64,000 bases of DNA. Source: Synechococcus sp. PCC 7335. GTDB taxonomy: Bacteria; Cyanobacteriota; Cyanobacteriia; Phormidesmidales; Phormidesmidaceae. Of this stretch, positions 42,999-50,719 are shown one piece after another. The notes under the pieces are model-generated. The model saw only the letters and a list, made by a program, of their open reading frames with translations, was not told the origin of the DNA and searched no databases. The translations under genes were made by a program, and so were the position numbers. The stretch covers positions 1,627,175 to 1,691,174 of the forward strand of contig NZ_DS989904.1 of the NCBI RefSeq assembly GCF_000155595.1, read 5' to 3'. Within the stretch, counting starts at the first letter, position 1. Each line of letters starts with the position of its first letter.

Positions 42999-43355
42999 TT
43001 AGCAGTCATAGCTTCGGCACTCAAATGCGTGAGGATTCTCTAAGCAGTAACGCTCAAAAGAAGCCTGACAGGAAGGCACTAAGGGAAGCAATCGCTCTCG
43101 GTAGAAGGTTCTTAGCTCCTCAACGGTCTCCCATGCGATCGCTACGTCCGCACTCTGGTACCCATACATATGAGTTAGACGACGAGCATGCTCTAAAGCA
43201 GCTTGCAACCGGTTCTCGTAAGTTGTCTCCGGCGAAGGTGATTGCTGTTCAATTGTAGGGACCGTTGTAGATGGGTACGCCTGTTGTTCAGCGATAGGCA
43301 TAGTTGTTGTAGAAGTAACTGTCTTTGTTGTAGTAGCGGTAATAGAGATAGCCAT
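42999..43355 (-). CDS. CP12-like protein lacking the N-terminal cysteine pair
   Basis: 118 residues. A Thr/Gln/Pro-rich leader of about 45 residues precedes a CP12-like module: HARRLTHMYGYQSADVAIAW, ETVEEL (the AWD.VEEL core as AWETVEEL, residues 74-81), and the tail CLENPHAFEC (Cys104, Cys113, eight residues apart as in CP12), then RSYDC. Classic CP12 has a second Cys pair in its N-terminal half (CxxxGxSSxxC); here those positions are T/S/A. Extra Cys96 and Cys118 are present. CP12 ties GAPDH and phosphoribulokinase into an inactive complex under oxidising conditions. With only the C-terminal pair intact, GAPDH binding may remain while PRK binding is altered; this is inference. Confidence 0.7.
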   Translation of the reverse strand: MAISITATTTKTVTSTTTMPIAEQQAYPSTTVPTIEQQSPSPETTYENRLQAALEHARRLTHMYGYQSADVAIAWETVEELRTFYRERLLPLVPSCQASFERYCLENPHAFECRSYDC

Positions 43356-43767
43356 AACGAATCACCTGACAAGAGGACTTTTTGTGAACTACTCACAGCT
43401 TAGTCATAACTTAGGCGAATTGCAACTCTAAAATAATATAAGTTTTAACTATATATAATTAGCTTTTCTTAACTGTCAGCCAGATAGTAGAGAGGATAAC
43501 TGTATTTGATATGGACTATGCATAGGGTTTGTACCGACGATATTCCAAAGAAGGTACGCATTCTTGGTAACCGTAACCCTCTAAGTATTACTGAAATTAG
43601 TGTATTGCTGAAATTAGTGCTTTTTCCCATTAGACGAATGGCGAAACGCAATAGTCTCAAAAAGACTTATACGCACTATAAGTTTCTTATGTCGATAAAA
43701 CCTTTCTTTTCCAGTTAGTTGCGCTAAGTTGATGAGTGCAAACAACAACAAAGAGGATAAGTTCCAC
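43356..43767. other. AT-rich intergenic region
   Basis: About 400 bp between the divergent CP12-like and ssl1498-like genes. No gene that I can support; short frames here give no recognisable product. It must contain two promoters. AGAGGA at 43752-43757 is the ribosome binding site of the gene at 43768. Confidence 0.5.
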
Positions 43768-43938
43768 ATGTACACTACCGTTGATGAAACAGGTCGCCTG
43801 AATAACTACCCAGTTGAGCCAGCAACATATCTTGCATCTTATCCATCTCCAGAGCAACAAAAGGGCTACCTCCTACAGGGTAGCTTGGCTACAATCCTGG
43901 TCACAGTCCTTATGGTGATGGCTTATTTCGTAAGTTGA
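43768..43938 (+). CDS. ssl1498 family light-harvesting-like protein
   Basis: 56 residues starting MYTTVDETGRLNNYPVEPAT, then YPSPEQQKGYLLQGSLAT and a single hydrophobic helix. This is the ssl1498 family, small light-harvesting-like membrane proteins common in cyanobacteria (opening MYTT.DE.G.LNNYA.EP, then YPS.EQQ). Their partner is not settled; a role in pigment or photosystem biogenesis is presumed. The frame is open 39 bp further upstream, but the family start and the AGAGGA box support ATG 43768. Confidence 0.88.
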   Translation: MYTTVDETGRLNNYPVEPATYLASYPSPEQQKGYLLQGSLATILVTVLMVMAYFVS

Positions 43939-44156
43939 GTAGGTGTATATATGAATAGCTAGTGCATATGTCTGGTATGCCTATCTCACGGCCCGAGTAA
44001 GCATGCCGAGTAAGCTTGCCACGACATATGCTAATACCCAGGTTGAGAGCATCACTCAGTTGGAGAACAGTTGCGTGTGTAATAATTTCGAGCTCTACTA
44101 TCGGAAATAGCAGCTAACTTCTTTGTAGTTGCTAATAGCTCTTAATATTACTCTTC

Positions 44157-45092
44157 GTGAACCATCGTTTTCTCCTACGGCTCATTACAAATCTAGCCGT
44201 TTTTCTGTTGACCATAGCTTGCTTTGGTACCGTGCTATGGGTCATTGATGAATTTTTGCAGTGGGATATCTTGCCCCCTATCTGGAGCTTGCTTGTACGA
44301 GCAGGATTAGTGGCCGGAGGAATTATCGCTTTCGTGATGGTGGTAATGAATTTGCTGCTATCTCTGGCGCTGTTAGCAGAGGCAAGCGCCAGCCGAGCGC
44401 GGCTTCCTGACTATGTAGTTTCGGCTCGGATGAAACGGCGAATACGGCAGAGTATTGTGGTAGTTTTAGCTGCGATCGCACTGATCATTGGCGGCTTGCA
44501 AATTACCAATCAGCTTCGTGCTAGCGCCGCCGCCGAAGAGGCGCAAGTTCAGTTTATTCAGACCCAGATAGAGATGGATCGCGCAGTTGAGCAAGTGCTT
44601 CCTCTCTTCACCGAACCGATTCTAAATGGGCTAGCAAACGACACCTTGATCGAAAGCAGGCAGATCAGCAATCTGGCGAAACTGCTCGAATCTGTACAAA
44701 CTTCTTTTCCTAATGCGCCCACGATGATCATTGTGGGCCGCGCTAGTCAAGCTCCTTTCAAGTATGCTCGCATCGACAGCAGCCGCATCAACGCCAATAG
44801 TCAGGGTAGGCTTACGCTCACACCACAGTTTTATGCTACGTTCCCTACTCAGAAAGAAACTGAGATTATTGAAAAGCTTTTTGAAGAACAACTCACGGAA
44901 ATCACGGGTCCGCTTGCTGGGCAAGTGATTAATACAGAGATCCCAAGCTCATGGGGTGTTTTGCAGCAAGGCGGAAGTGCGATCGCGATTGTCTATTTAC
45001 AGCAAGGTAACTTTTCTAACTTTGATAATCGCGGCTATAGAGATGCCTACGACTTCTACCACACTGGCCCCGAACGCTTGATCACCAACTAG
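44157..45092 (+). CDS. hypothetical membrane protein with extracytoplasmic domain
   Basis: 311 residues. Three hydrophobic helices (~8-30, ~42-72 and ~98-120) are followed by a ~190-residue soluble part beginning LRASAAAEEAQVQFIQTQIEMD. The soluble part has an amphipathic helix and then strands with IIVGRAS and GSAIAIVYLQQ, loosely like a sensor or GAF/PAS-like domain, but I find no signature. GTG 44157 is the only reasonable start. No histidine kinase or cyclase output is attached. I do not recognise the family. Confidence 0.6.
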   Translation: MNHRFLLRLITNLAVFLLTIACFGTVLWVIDEFLQWDILPPIWSLLVRAGLVAGGIIAFVMVVMNLLLSLALLAEASASRARLPDYVVSARMKRRIRQSIVVVLAAIALIIGGLQITNQLRASAAAEEAQVQFIQTQIEMDRAVEQVLPLFTEPILNGLANDTLIESRQISNLAKLLESVQTSFPNAPTMIIVGRASQAPFKYARIDSSRINANSQGRLTLTPQFYATFPTQKETEIIEKLFEEQLTEITGPLAGQVINTEIPSSWGVLQQGGSAIAIVYLQQGNFSNFDNRGYRDAYDFYHTGPERLITN

Positions 45093-45305
45093 TTGATCAG
45101 TGTGAATACTGGCAATGCGCCTGTTGCAAATGGCACTTCGTTACGAGATACTACTACACCGACCTTAAAACTACTTAATTGAGTGATAGGTTGCTCTAGT
45201 TGTAGCTAGCGGGTATCTTTTCATAGATACGTTTCACCACGCTCTACGAAAGCTGTTGCGCTTATATACAAGCGTGTTTGTACATCAGTAAAAGGGAAAT
45301 AATCT

Positions 45306-45908
45306 ATGCGTCTCACTCAGGGTAGAAGAAGATTCGCGCTATTTATTCTGGTTCTTGTCGTGGCTGTATCTGCTTGTTCGGTCCAAACTAAAGACGAAGC
45401 TTCTCCACTCCAAACTGAGAGTGAAACATCTCTACAGCAAAGTGTTTCGGTGGTGATGAATTTGACGGATGAAGCCGGTGTTGGCGAAGAAATCGGTATG
45501 GTTACCTTAGAAGATTCCGACTATGGCTTACTGATTACCCCTAGTCTGACAAGCCTATCGCCTGGGGCTCATGGTTTTCATATTCATGAGAATGCAGCTT
45601 GTGACCCTGCCGAAAAAGACGGAGAGATAGTTCCTGGCTTGGCAGCCGGTGGACACTATGATCCGACGGGAACTGACAGTCACGAGGGTCCTTATGGGGA
45701 TGGTCACCTGGGCGATGTGCCACCGCTCTATGTCGATGCAGATGGCAACGCAAACATCCCTACGCTAGCACCAAGGCTTAGCGTTGCTGACGTGATAGAT
45801 AGATCTCTGATGGTTCACGCGAACGGTGACAACTTCTCTGACCAGCCAGCAGCACTAGGCGGCGGTGGCGCACGGGTTGCTTGTGGTGTGATCGCTTCGA
45901 ACTCATAA
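45306..45908 (+). CDS. sodC: Cu/Zn superoxide dismutase, lipoprotein
   Basis: 200 residues. A lipoprotein signal (ALFILVLVVAVSACS, Cys24) is followed by the Cu/Zn SOD fold. Metal ligands are visible in HGFHIHENAACDP (two Cu His and the disulfide Cys), GGHYDP and GDGHLGD (bridging and Zn His, Zn Asp), and MVHANGDNFSD (last Cu His). It converts superoxide to oxygen and peroxide at the membrane exterior. Bacterial SodC length and the GGGGARVACGVI end fit. Cyanobacteria more often rely on Fe-, Mn- or Ni-SOD, so a SodC lipoprotein next to this redox-rich region is notable but not unique. Confidence 0.93.
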   Translation: MRLTQGRRRFALFILVLVVAVSACSVQTKDEASPLQTESETSLQQSVSVVMNLTDEAGVGEEIGMVTLEDSDYGLLITPSLTSLSPGAHGFHIHENAACDPAEKDGEIVPGLAAGGHYDPTGTDSHEGPYGDGHLGDVPPLYVDADGNANIPTLAPRLSVADVIDRSLMVHANGDNFSDQPAALGGGGARVACGVIASNS

Positions 45909-46178
45909 TAGCTTGATTAATCTCTAAGCTTTGTCTCTCGAACGGTGGTAGATCGAGCGCTTGGGTGGTTCGACTGCGGTATAAGCAGCTTCTGCTCTGG
46001 TCAAGGCAATACGAGGGAAATCAGTTCTTTGTTTGAGAATAGATAAATCGATTAGATCGCGAGAATAAACCGATCGATCACACTTACGATTTGATTGTGA
46101 ATAGCACATCGAAACGACACAGCGCTAAGATTGAACTTCGTTAGATTGAACCTCGTTAGACCAAACTTCGTTAATCAA
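45909..46178. other. intergenic region with 15-bp triple repeat
   Basis: No gene recognised. It includes three copies of a 15-bp unit (46128-46172) close to the 3' end of the small minus-strand ORF. Confidence 0.5.
46128..46172. repeat. 15-bp unit repeated three times
   Basis: AGATTGAACTTCGTT (46128-46142), AGATTGAACCTCGTT (46143-46157) and AGACCAAACTTCGTT (46158-46172): direct tandem copies with one to three mismatches. Confidence 0.95.
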
Positions 46179-46373
46179 TCAAGAACGGTGCTTTCTTACA
46201 AGCTTTTGAAGTAGGGCTAGTTCTACTTCGCTTAAGTCTGCTACGACTCCTCGATAGTGCCAGTTGCACTCATACACTTGCAGAATCTCTTCGTCAGAAA
46301 GCTTAGTCACAGAGTCTGGCTGACCCTGCTAACACAAAGACTGTAGAAAGGGAAAATCTGCTAAAGAACGCAT
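46179..46373 (-). pseudogene. small conserved-looking ORF interrupted by an amber codon
   Basis: A 65-codon frame from ATG 46373 to TGA 46179-46181. It reads MRSLADFPFLQSLC, then TAG at 46329-46331, then QGQPDSVTKLSDEEILQVYE, with CNWHYRGVVADLSEVELALL and a basic end KLVRKHRS. The part after the stop is regular, helix-forming and protein-like, so it is probably real. Either the gene is inactivated, or translation begins at GTG codon 22 (VTKLSDEE) and gives a 43-residue protein. I do not know the family. It is 90 bp from the start of ureF's 3' neighbour region on the same strand, with no link to urease visible. Confidence 0.45.
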
Positions 46374-46464
46374 CACGTATGTTGTTTTGTATATCGTTCG
46401 GTAGTAGAGCATACTATCAAGACCTGTCCACAGGCTGCTCTTAAAAGTTCAAGAAGGTTCTCTA

Positions 46465-47184
46465 TTAGCTGGCAAACAAGCGACGAGAAAGCTTTGCCTG
46501 TCTCATCTGGGCTATATCTATCAACGGTGTGCAAGACCACATTTCATCAAGCGATAATTCACTTGCTTCTTCGCAAACTGTTGCCATATCGGCAGCCAAG
46601 TCCAGTCGAATTTTCTGCGCTTGCAAGTGCCCTACCGCGCCTAACCGAATAGCCGCGCCTAGCAAACCAGTCACGAATCCATGAATAAACGCGGTCATTG
46701 CTGAACGCTCGTCTAGCCCGGCAACCTGCGCGACGACGGCAAACACGACTGGATGCAGACAGTTAATTTGTCCCTTCGCTGTTCTTTGACCCAATTCTTC
46801 TAGCTGAGAGTGTGGCCAGGTCTTACTCGCTACCATCAGCAGCGCTCTTCCGCTTTGCCGTTGGGCCACGCGAGTTTTTTCAATCGGAGTCTGGGCAAAA
46901 AGCAGCGCATCAACTTCGACAATCCCTGCCATATCAGCCGCAGCACTCGCTCTATGTGTATGTGCCAAAGCAACTAAGTCTGTAGTGCCAACTTTGTTGC
47001 ACAGCAATAGTCGGATGAACGTTTCCACATCCTCAGACTGTTTGATTCTCCCTTCTTGCACCAGACTTTCTAGGCCATGAGAAAGGGTATAGCTGCCAGA
47101 TGGAAAAAAAGAGTCCGCTAACTGCATCAGAGTGAACTGTTGAACTATCGACTGAAGCGAGTCTTTCTGAGGGTCAGTGTGCAT
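46465..47184 (-). CDS. ureF: urease accessory protein UreF
   Basis: 239 residues. UreF forms the UreD-UreF-UreG activation complex that loads nickel and carbamate into urease. The family start LMQLADSFFPSGSYTLSHGLESL is clear, followed by DVETFIRLLLCNKVGTTDLVAL, and MTAFIHGFVTGLLGAAIRLGAVGHLQAQ near the end. It overlaps ureE by 11 bp and is the last gene of the operon. Confidence 0.93.
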   Translation of the reverse strand: MHTDPQKDSLQSIVQQFTLMQLADSFFPSGSYTLSHGLESLVQEGRIKQSEDVETFIRLLLCNKVGTTDLVALAHTHRASAAADMAGIVEVDALLFAQTPIEKTRVAQRQSGRALLMVASKTWPHSQLEELGQRTAKGQINCLHPVVFAVVAQVAGLDERSAMTAFIHGFVTGLLGAAIRLGAVGHLQAQKIRLDLAADMATVCEEASELSLDEMWSCTPLIDIAQMRQAKLSRRLFAS

Positions 47185-47731
47185 GCGTGTGTACTGAAGA
47201 ATGGTTTGTCGAAAAGTCTAGAGTGCGATCGCCTTCTCTAGACTCACAGGCAATATGCAACCCTTTTATCCCCAATGTCAGCGCAATCTCGCGAATAGTT
47301 GCTTCTATTTCTTTTGCATTAGCGGCTGCCTCTACATACAAAGTCTCTTTATGCAGCGCTATTGGCCAGTGATGATTGCCGATTGTGTGACCTAGGTTCA
47401 CAAGCTGAACAGAGGCGTTATTGGCCGCTGAATCAAACTGTAAGGCAATGACTTCTTGAGCCTGCAAGCGAACGGATACAAGATAATTCCCCTGCGTTCT
47501 TAGCACATCGCCATCTCTTAGCTGCCAGTCGCGTCCTTTCACAATGCCAACGGCCTGTCCTGATACTGCTTTTGTAAAAATTCTTCCTTTTCGGCAGTCT
47601 TTGCGCTCAATGGTCACTTCTAAGCATCGGTGCCCATCCCGCGATTGAGCTACCTGCGCGGCTAATTCATTGTCTTCCTTCACGTTGCCTAAATAGCGAT
47701 CGGCAACTTCTGTAGCAGGTGTATTTGTCAT
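47174..47731 (-). CDS. ureE: urease accessory protein UreE (nickel chaperone)
   Basis: 185 residues. UreE hands nickel to the UreG complex. Visible features are the N-terminal peptide-binding-like domain with GRIFTKAVSGQAVGIVKGRDWQLRDGD and the metal-binding domain with NLGHTIGNHHWPIALHKE, including the conserved interface histidine (GNHHWP). The C-terminal tail is only HTHAH-like, short compared with His-rich forms, so it stores little nickel. ATG 47731 is used. It overlaps ureF and follows ureD by 32 bp. Confidence 0.92.
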   Translation of the reverse strand: MTNTPATEVADRYLGNVKEDNELAAQVAQSRDGHRCLEVTIERKDCRKGRIFTKAVSGQAVGIVKGRDWQLRDGDVLRTQGNYLVSVRLQAQEVIALQFDSAANNASVQLVNLGHTIGNHHWPIALHKETLYVEAAANAKEIEATIREIALTLGIKGLHIACESREGDRTLDFSTNHSSVHTHAH

Positions 47732-47763
47732 GGCAATTCCGGGTGATTAATGAGTAAGAATCA

Positions 47764-48681
47764 CTAGAGAGAGTACGGGAGAGGATACTGCTGACGTAGC
47801 TCCCTGACGCAGTTGACAGCCGATCTAAAGCAAGATTGTAGATCGCGAGTAGTCGATGCGATCGCTCGCACAAATATTCCCCTTTTCCCTGGCAATACTG
47901 AACCTGCTAGCTCTACAGAGGCTTCCTTCAAGCTTAGCGCTTCTATTCGACGTGAGAGCACTGCTATGTTTTCTGCTGTGGCACTGTCTGTAGGTAGTAT
48001 CAAGAACAACGTCCCTAGTACAGGGTTGCTTACAAACAAATCACTTTGCGAAAAGCAGTTATCCTTACCCATTAGTTTCATTGCTTCCACAAAGAAAAGA
48101 ATCCCATTAGGTGACTCGATCTTTATTCGACTAAAACATTCTCTAAACCGGTAGTACTCACCACGGGCTAAGCGACCTGGCAAGATAATTTCTCCCCAGC
48201 TCAACCCAGCATGAGGATATAAGGTGATTCGAGTCGTTTGCTTAAGCGTAGAATCAGTGAACAGAATGAGTGGCTCTGGCAGAAATTCTAGTGTGGCCCA
48301 ATCATCTACTACAATCTCGTAATCTACGGTAGCGATCGCACCTTCTGGCATCTGATGCACTTTTGTTGCGGCCTGATCCATCAGATACAAAGAACTTCCT
48401 GTTGATAGCTTCACTGACATGCCTAAAACATCGCCTGCTAGCAATCCCGGCGATGTGTTCATCCGATACAAGTAGGCGCGCTGTTCTCGTTCTAGCTCAA
48501 CCCCGTTTGATTCACGCCGAAACAAAGGCGAGACGCTAAGGGGATAGGCCATATATCGATTCTGCACAACAGTCTTACCGGCAGAATCGCAGCCCAGCAA
48601 TAGTTCTAGCTGTTGGCGCGATCGCGAGTCTTTCCCTAACGCACTTGTTCCTGTCCTGGTTATCTCGGCTCTACTGACCAC
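47764..48681 (-). CDS. ureD: urease accessory protein UreD (UreH)
   Basis: 305 residues. UreD is the scaffold that binds apo-urease and UreF. The family patterns are YPLSVSPLF, NTSPGLLAGDVLGMSVKLSTGSSLYLMDQAATKVHQM, LPEPLILFTDSTLKQTT and GEIILPGRLARGE. The start is GTG 48681, which overlaps the last 11 bp of ureG (GGTGGTCAGTAG), so translation is coupled. Length agrees with the family. Confidence 0.92.
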   Translation of the reverse strand: MVSRAEITRTGTSALGKDSRSRQQLELLLGCDSAGKTVVQNRYMAYPLSVSPLFRRESNGVELEREQRAYLYRMNTSPGLLAGDVLGMSVKLSTGSSLYLMDQAATKVHQMPEGAIATVDYEIVVDDWATLEFLPEPLILFTDSTLKQTTRITLYPHAGLSWGEIILPGRLARGEYYRFRECFSRIKIESPNGILFFVEAMKLMGKDNCFSQSDLFVSNPVLGTLFLILPTDSATAENIAVLSRRIEALSLKEASVELAGSVLPGKRGIFVRAIASTTRDLQSCFRSAVNCVRELRQQYPLPYSL

Positions 48682-49318
48682 CGACCATCACCTTAGGTGC
48701 TTGTTTCTGCTCAAACAACAACGTCTGTTGGATAAAGCTCACGACCTGATCTAGTCCTTCTGAAGTTTTGCAGTTGGTGTATATCACGGGTTTTTCTTGC
48801 CGATATTGGGCGCTTTGCGATCGCATCAGATCTAGGTTGGCGCCTACATACGGTGCTAGGTCCACTTTATTGACCACCGCTAAATCCGACTGCACAAACC
48901 CTGGCCCATTCTTGCGCGGAATATCATCGCCTGCGCCGACATCAATTACAAAAATGTAGGCATCTACTAGGTCATAGCTAAACGTAGAAGCTAAATTGTC
49001 TCCACCGCTCTCAATCAAGATTAAATCCAACTGCGGAAACAACAACTCTAGATCTTGTACCGCTAGCTGATTCATGGTTGGATCTTCTCGAATTGCTGTA
49101 TGTGGGCAGCTGCCGGTCTCAACGCCAATTACTCGCTCTGGCGATAGGAAGCCCTTGCGCTTTAGTCGATCGGCGTCTTCGGTTGTGAGCAGATCGTTCG
49201 TTACCACTGCTACCTCAATGCCCTGCGCCGTCAGTAGCGGCACAATCCCTTCAATCAGGGCTGTTTTACCGCTGCCAACCGGTCCACCAATTCCTAATCT
49301 TGCCGCTGATTTTGGCAT
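48671..49318 (-). CDS. ureG: urease accessory GTPase UreG
   Basis: 215 residues. A SIMIBI GTPase that powers nickel insertion. P-loop GGPVGSGKTALIE, then VTNDLLTTEDADRL, the nickel-binding VETGSCPHTAIRED (Cys-Pro-His), LILIESGGDNLASTFS (Walker B-like) and the base motif VVNKVDLAPYVG (NKxD). It starts 43 bp downstream of ureB; the space has no room for ureC, which would normally follow ureB. Confidence 0.96.
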   Translation of the reverse strand: MPKSAARLGIGGPVGSGKTALIEGIVPLLTAQGIEVAVVTNDLLTTEDADRLKRKGFLSPERVIGVETGSCPHTAIREDPTMNQLAVQDLELLFPQLDLILIESGGDNLASTFSYDLVDAYIFVIDVGAGDDIPRKNGPGFVQSDLAVVNKVDLAPYVGANLDLMRSQSAQYRQEKPVIYTNCKTSEGLDQVVSFIQQTLLFEQKQAPKVMVGGQ

Positions 49319-49361
49319 CCTTTGTTCTTTTCTATTTCTCTTCGGGTGGTTTAGTTCTTGA

Positions 49362-49709
49362 TTATTTCAGAGCCGCTCCGTCAAATTTGCCATTAAATCC
49401 ATACACTTGCTGAGTCCCTCCATAGGGCACTAGCTCAACTTCTTTCTCGTCACCAGGCTCGAACCGAACAGCTGTTCCGGCGGTAATATTAAGCCGCATC
49501 TTTTGGGTCTGCTCACGATCAAATGCTAGCGCGTCGTTTACCTCATAAAAATGAAAGTGCGAACCAACTTGCACAGGGCGATCGCCTGTATTCTTTACCA
49601 CCATCGTCACTACTTCGCGGCTAGCATTCAGCTCAATCATCTCGGAGCCCCCTGGGATAATCTGCCCTGGCACCATAGAGATTGACTCTGCTTTGTTCTC
49701 TGTGTACAT
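49362..49709 (-). CDS. ureB: urease beta subunit
   Basis: 115 residues with [10 protein letters not shown] near the start, [21 protein letters not shown] (the conserved SHFHFFE-like strand), [22 protein letters not shown] and the C-terminal GFNGKFDG. Full length and intact. It is one of three structural subunits; it follows ureA by 2 bp. Urease hydrolyses urea to ammonia and carbon dioxide for nitrogen supply. Confidence 0.95.
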   Translation of the reverse strand: MYTENKAESISMVPGQIIPGGSEMIELNASREVVTMVVKNTGDRPVQVGSHFHFYEVNDALAFDREQTQKMRLNITAGTAVRFEPGDEKEVELVPYGGTQQVYGFNGKFDGAALK

Positions 49710-49711
49710 GG

Positions 49712-50017
49712 CTATTCTCCAATCGGATCGTGTACGGTCACTAGCTTTGTTCCGTCTGGGAAAGTTGCTTCTACTTGCACCTCATGTACCATCTCCGGAA
49801 TGCCCTCCATCACATCAGATCGCTTTAGCAGGGTGGTTCCTTCGCTCATCAGCTCGCTTACCGTCTTGCCATCGCGAGCGCCTTCCATAATCGCTGCCGA
49901 GATATATGCTACGGCTTCAGGATAGTTCAGCTTGAGTCCTCTATTTTTTCGCCGTTCAGCTACAAGCGCCGCTGTAAAAATCAACAGCTTGTCTTTTTCT
50001 TGAGGCGACAACAACAT
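49712..50017 (-). CDS. ureA: urease gamma subunit
   Basis: 101 residues with [46 protein letters not shown] and [23 protein letters not shown], the standard UreA. It is the first gene of the ureA-B-G-D-E-F operon on the minus strand. Upstream lies a pair of 17-bp direct repeats that may include promoter elements. Confidence 0.96.
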   Translation of the reverse strand: MLLSPQEKDKLLIFTAALVAERRKNRGLKLNYPEAVAYISAAIMEGARDGKTVSELMSEGTTLLKRSDVMEGIPEMVHEVQVEATFPDGTKLVTVHDPIGE

Positions 50018-50042
50018 TAAGACGCTTCTCCCAGCACACAGT

Positions 50043-50076
50043 TTGTCAAACGATACTATTTGTCTAACGATACTAT
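50043..50076 (-). repeat. paired 17-bp direct repeats upstream of ureA
   Basis: TTGTCAAACGATACTAT (50043-50059) and TTGTCTAACGATACTAT (50060-50076), tandem with one mismatch, 26 bp upstream of the ureA start. On the minus strand each copy contains ATAGTAT, close to a -10 hexamer, and a TTAGACA or TTTGACA. They may be two overlapping promoters or regulator sites; I cannot identify the factor. Confidence 0.6.
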
Positions 50077-50282
50077 AGCAATCTGCAGACAGCTTCTACG
50101 CTTATCTGACTATGCGTGTCTACCAACAGCTTTTCTTAAGAAACACAAAGAAATCAAACCCAATTTTCTAACTTGTGTAAATCTTCTTATGGGCTTTCCC
50201 CACTGACCAAAGAAAGAGACGACAATCCAGATCTGGACATTTGCTTTTTATGCAGATGCTTACTCATTAAGAGGACTAAAAC

Positions 50283-50543
50283 ATGTCTAAAATGTCCGCA
50301 AACGTATCGCCTGATACGACTAGACAGCCTCAGAAGCGGATTCCACTCCAAAAGCTCTACGAAGATTTGGCCAATATCGCCCAGATGGATCTAACGACTG
50401 GCGCACAGTGCAGAGAGCGAGCGCAGCAGGTGTTGGCAAATCCTAGCATTAGTTTGAACTGGAGAGATGCGATCGCTGAGCGCCTACACGAAGCGAATCA
50501 CGTCCTCGCGAACCAGACGGTCACCGATGGCGACAGCTACTAG
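50283..50543 (+). CDS. small hypothetical protein
   Basis: 86 residues (or 82 from the internal MSANVS). A polar N-terminus is followed by a helix-rich part (LQKLYEDLANIAQMD, AQCRERAQQVLANPSISLNWRDAIAERLHEANHVLAN). It looks like a soluble three-helix protein. An AAGAGGA about 9 bp before ATG 50283 is a good ribosome binding site, which supports it being real. I recognise no family. It is divergent from the urease operon and convergent with mrp. Confidence 0.65.
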   Translation: MSKMSANVSPDTTRQPQKRIPLQKLYEDLANIAQMDLTTGAQCRERAQQVLANPSISLNWRDAIAERLHEANHVLANQTVTDGDSY

Positions 50544-50662
50544 TTTGCTTAGCTCTAACCTTTGCGAGCCCCAGCCCTATCGCTCTAACTTATTGATAAT
50601 GGATTGATATTCAGAGCAAATCAACATCGGAGCAAATCAATACCAGAGCAAACCGATGTTAA

Positions 50663-50719
50663 AGCGATAGGGAAGCTAGAGCGATAGGCAAGCTAGAGCG
50701 ATAGGGAAGCTAGAGCGAT
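50663..50719. repeat. 17-bp unit repeated three times at 3' end of mrp
   Basis: AGCGATAGGGAAGCTAG at 50663-50679, a copy with one mismatch at 50680-50696, a third perfect copy at 50697-50713 and the start of a fourth. The array reaches into the last codons of the minus-strand mrp gene (stop at 50710). Just before it (50610-50659) are imperfect repeats of GAGCAAATCAA. Confidence 0.95.

Noticed and set aside
50663-50719. CRISPR array
   Set aside because: The 17-bp units are contiguous with no spacers; it is a simple tandem repeat.
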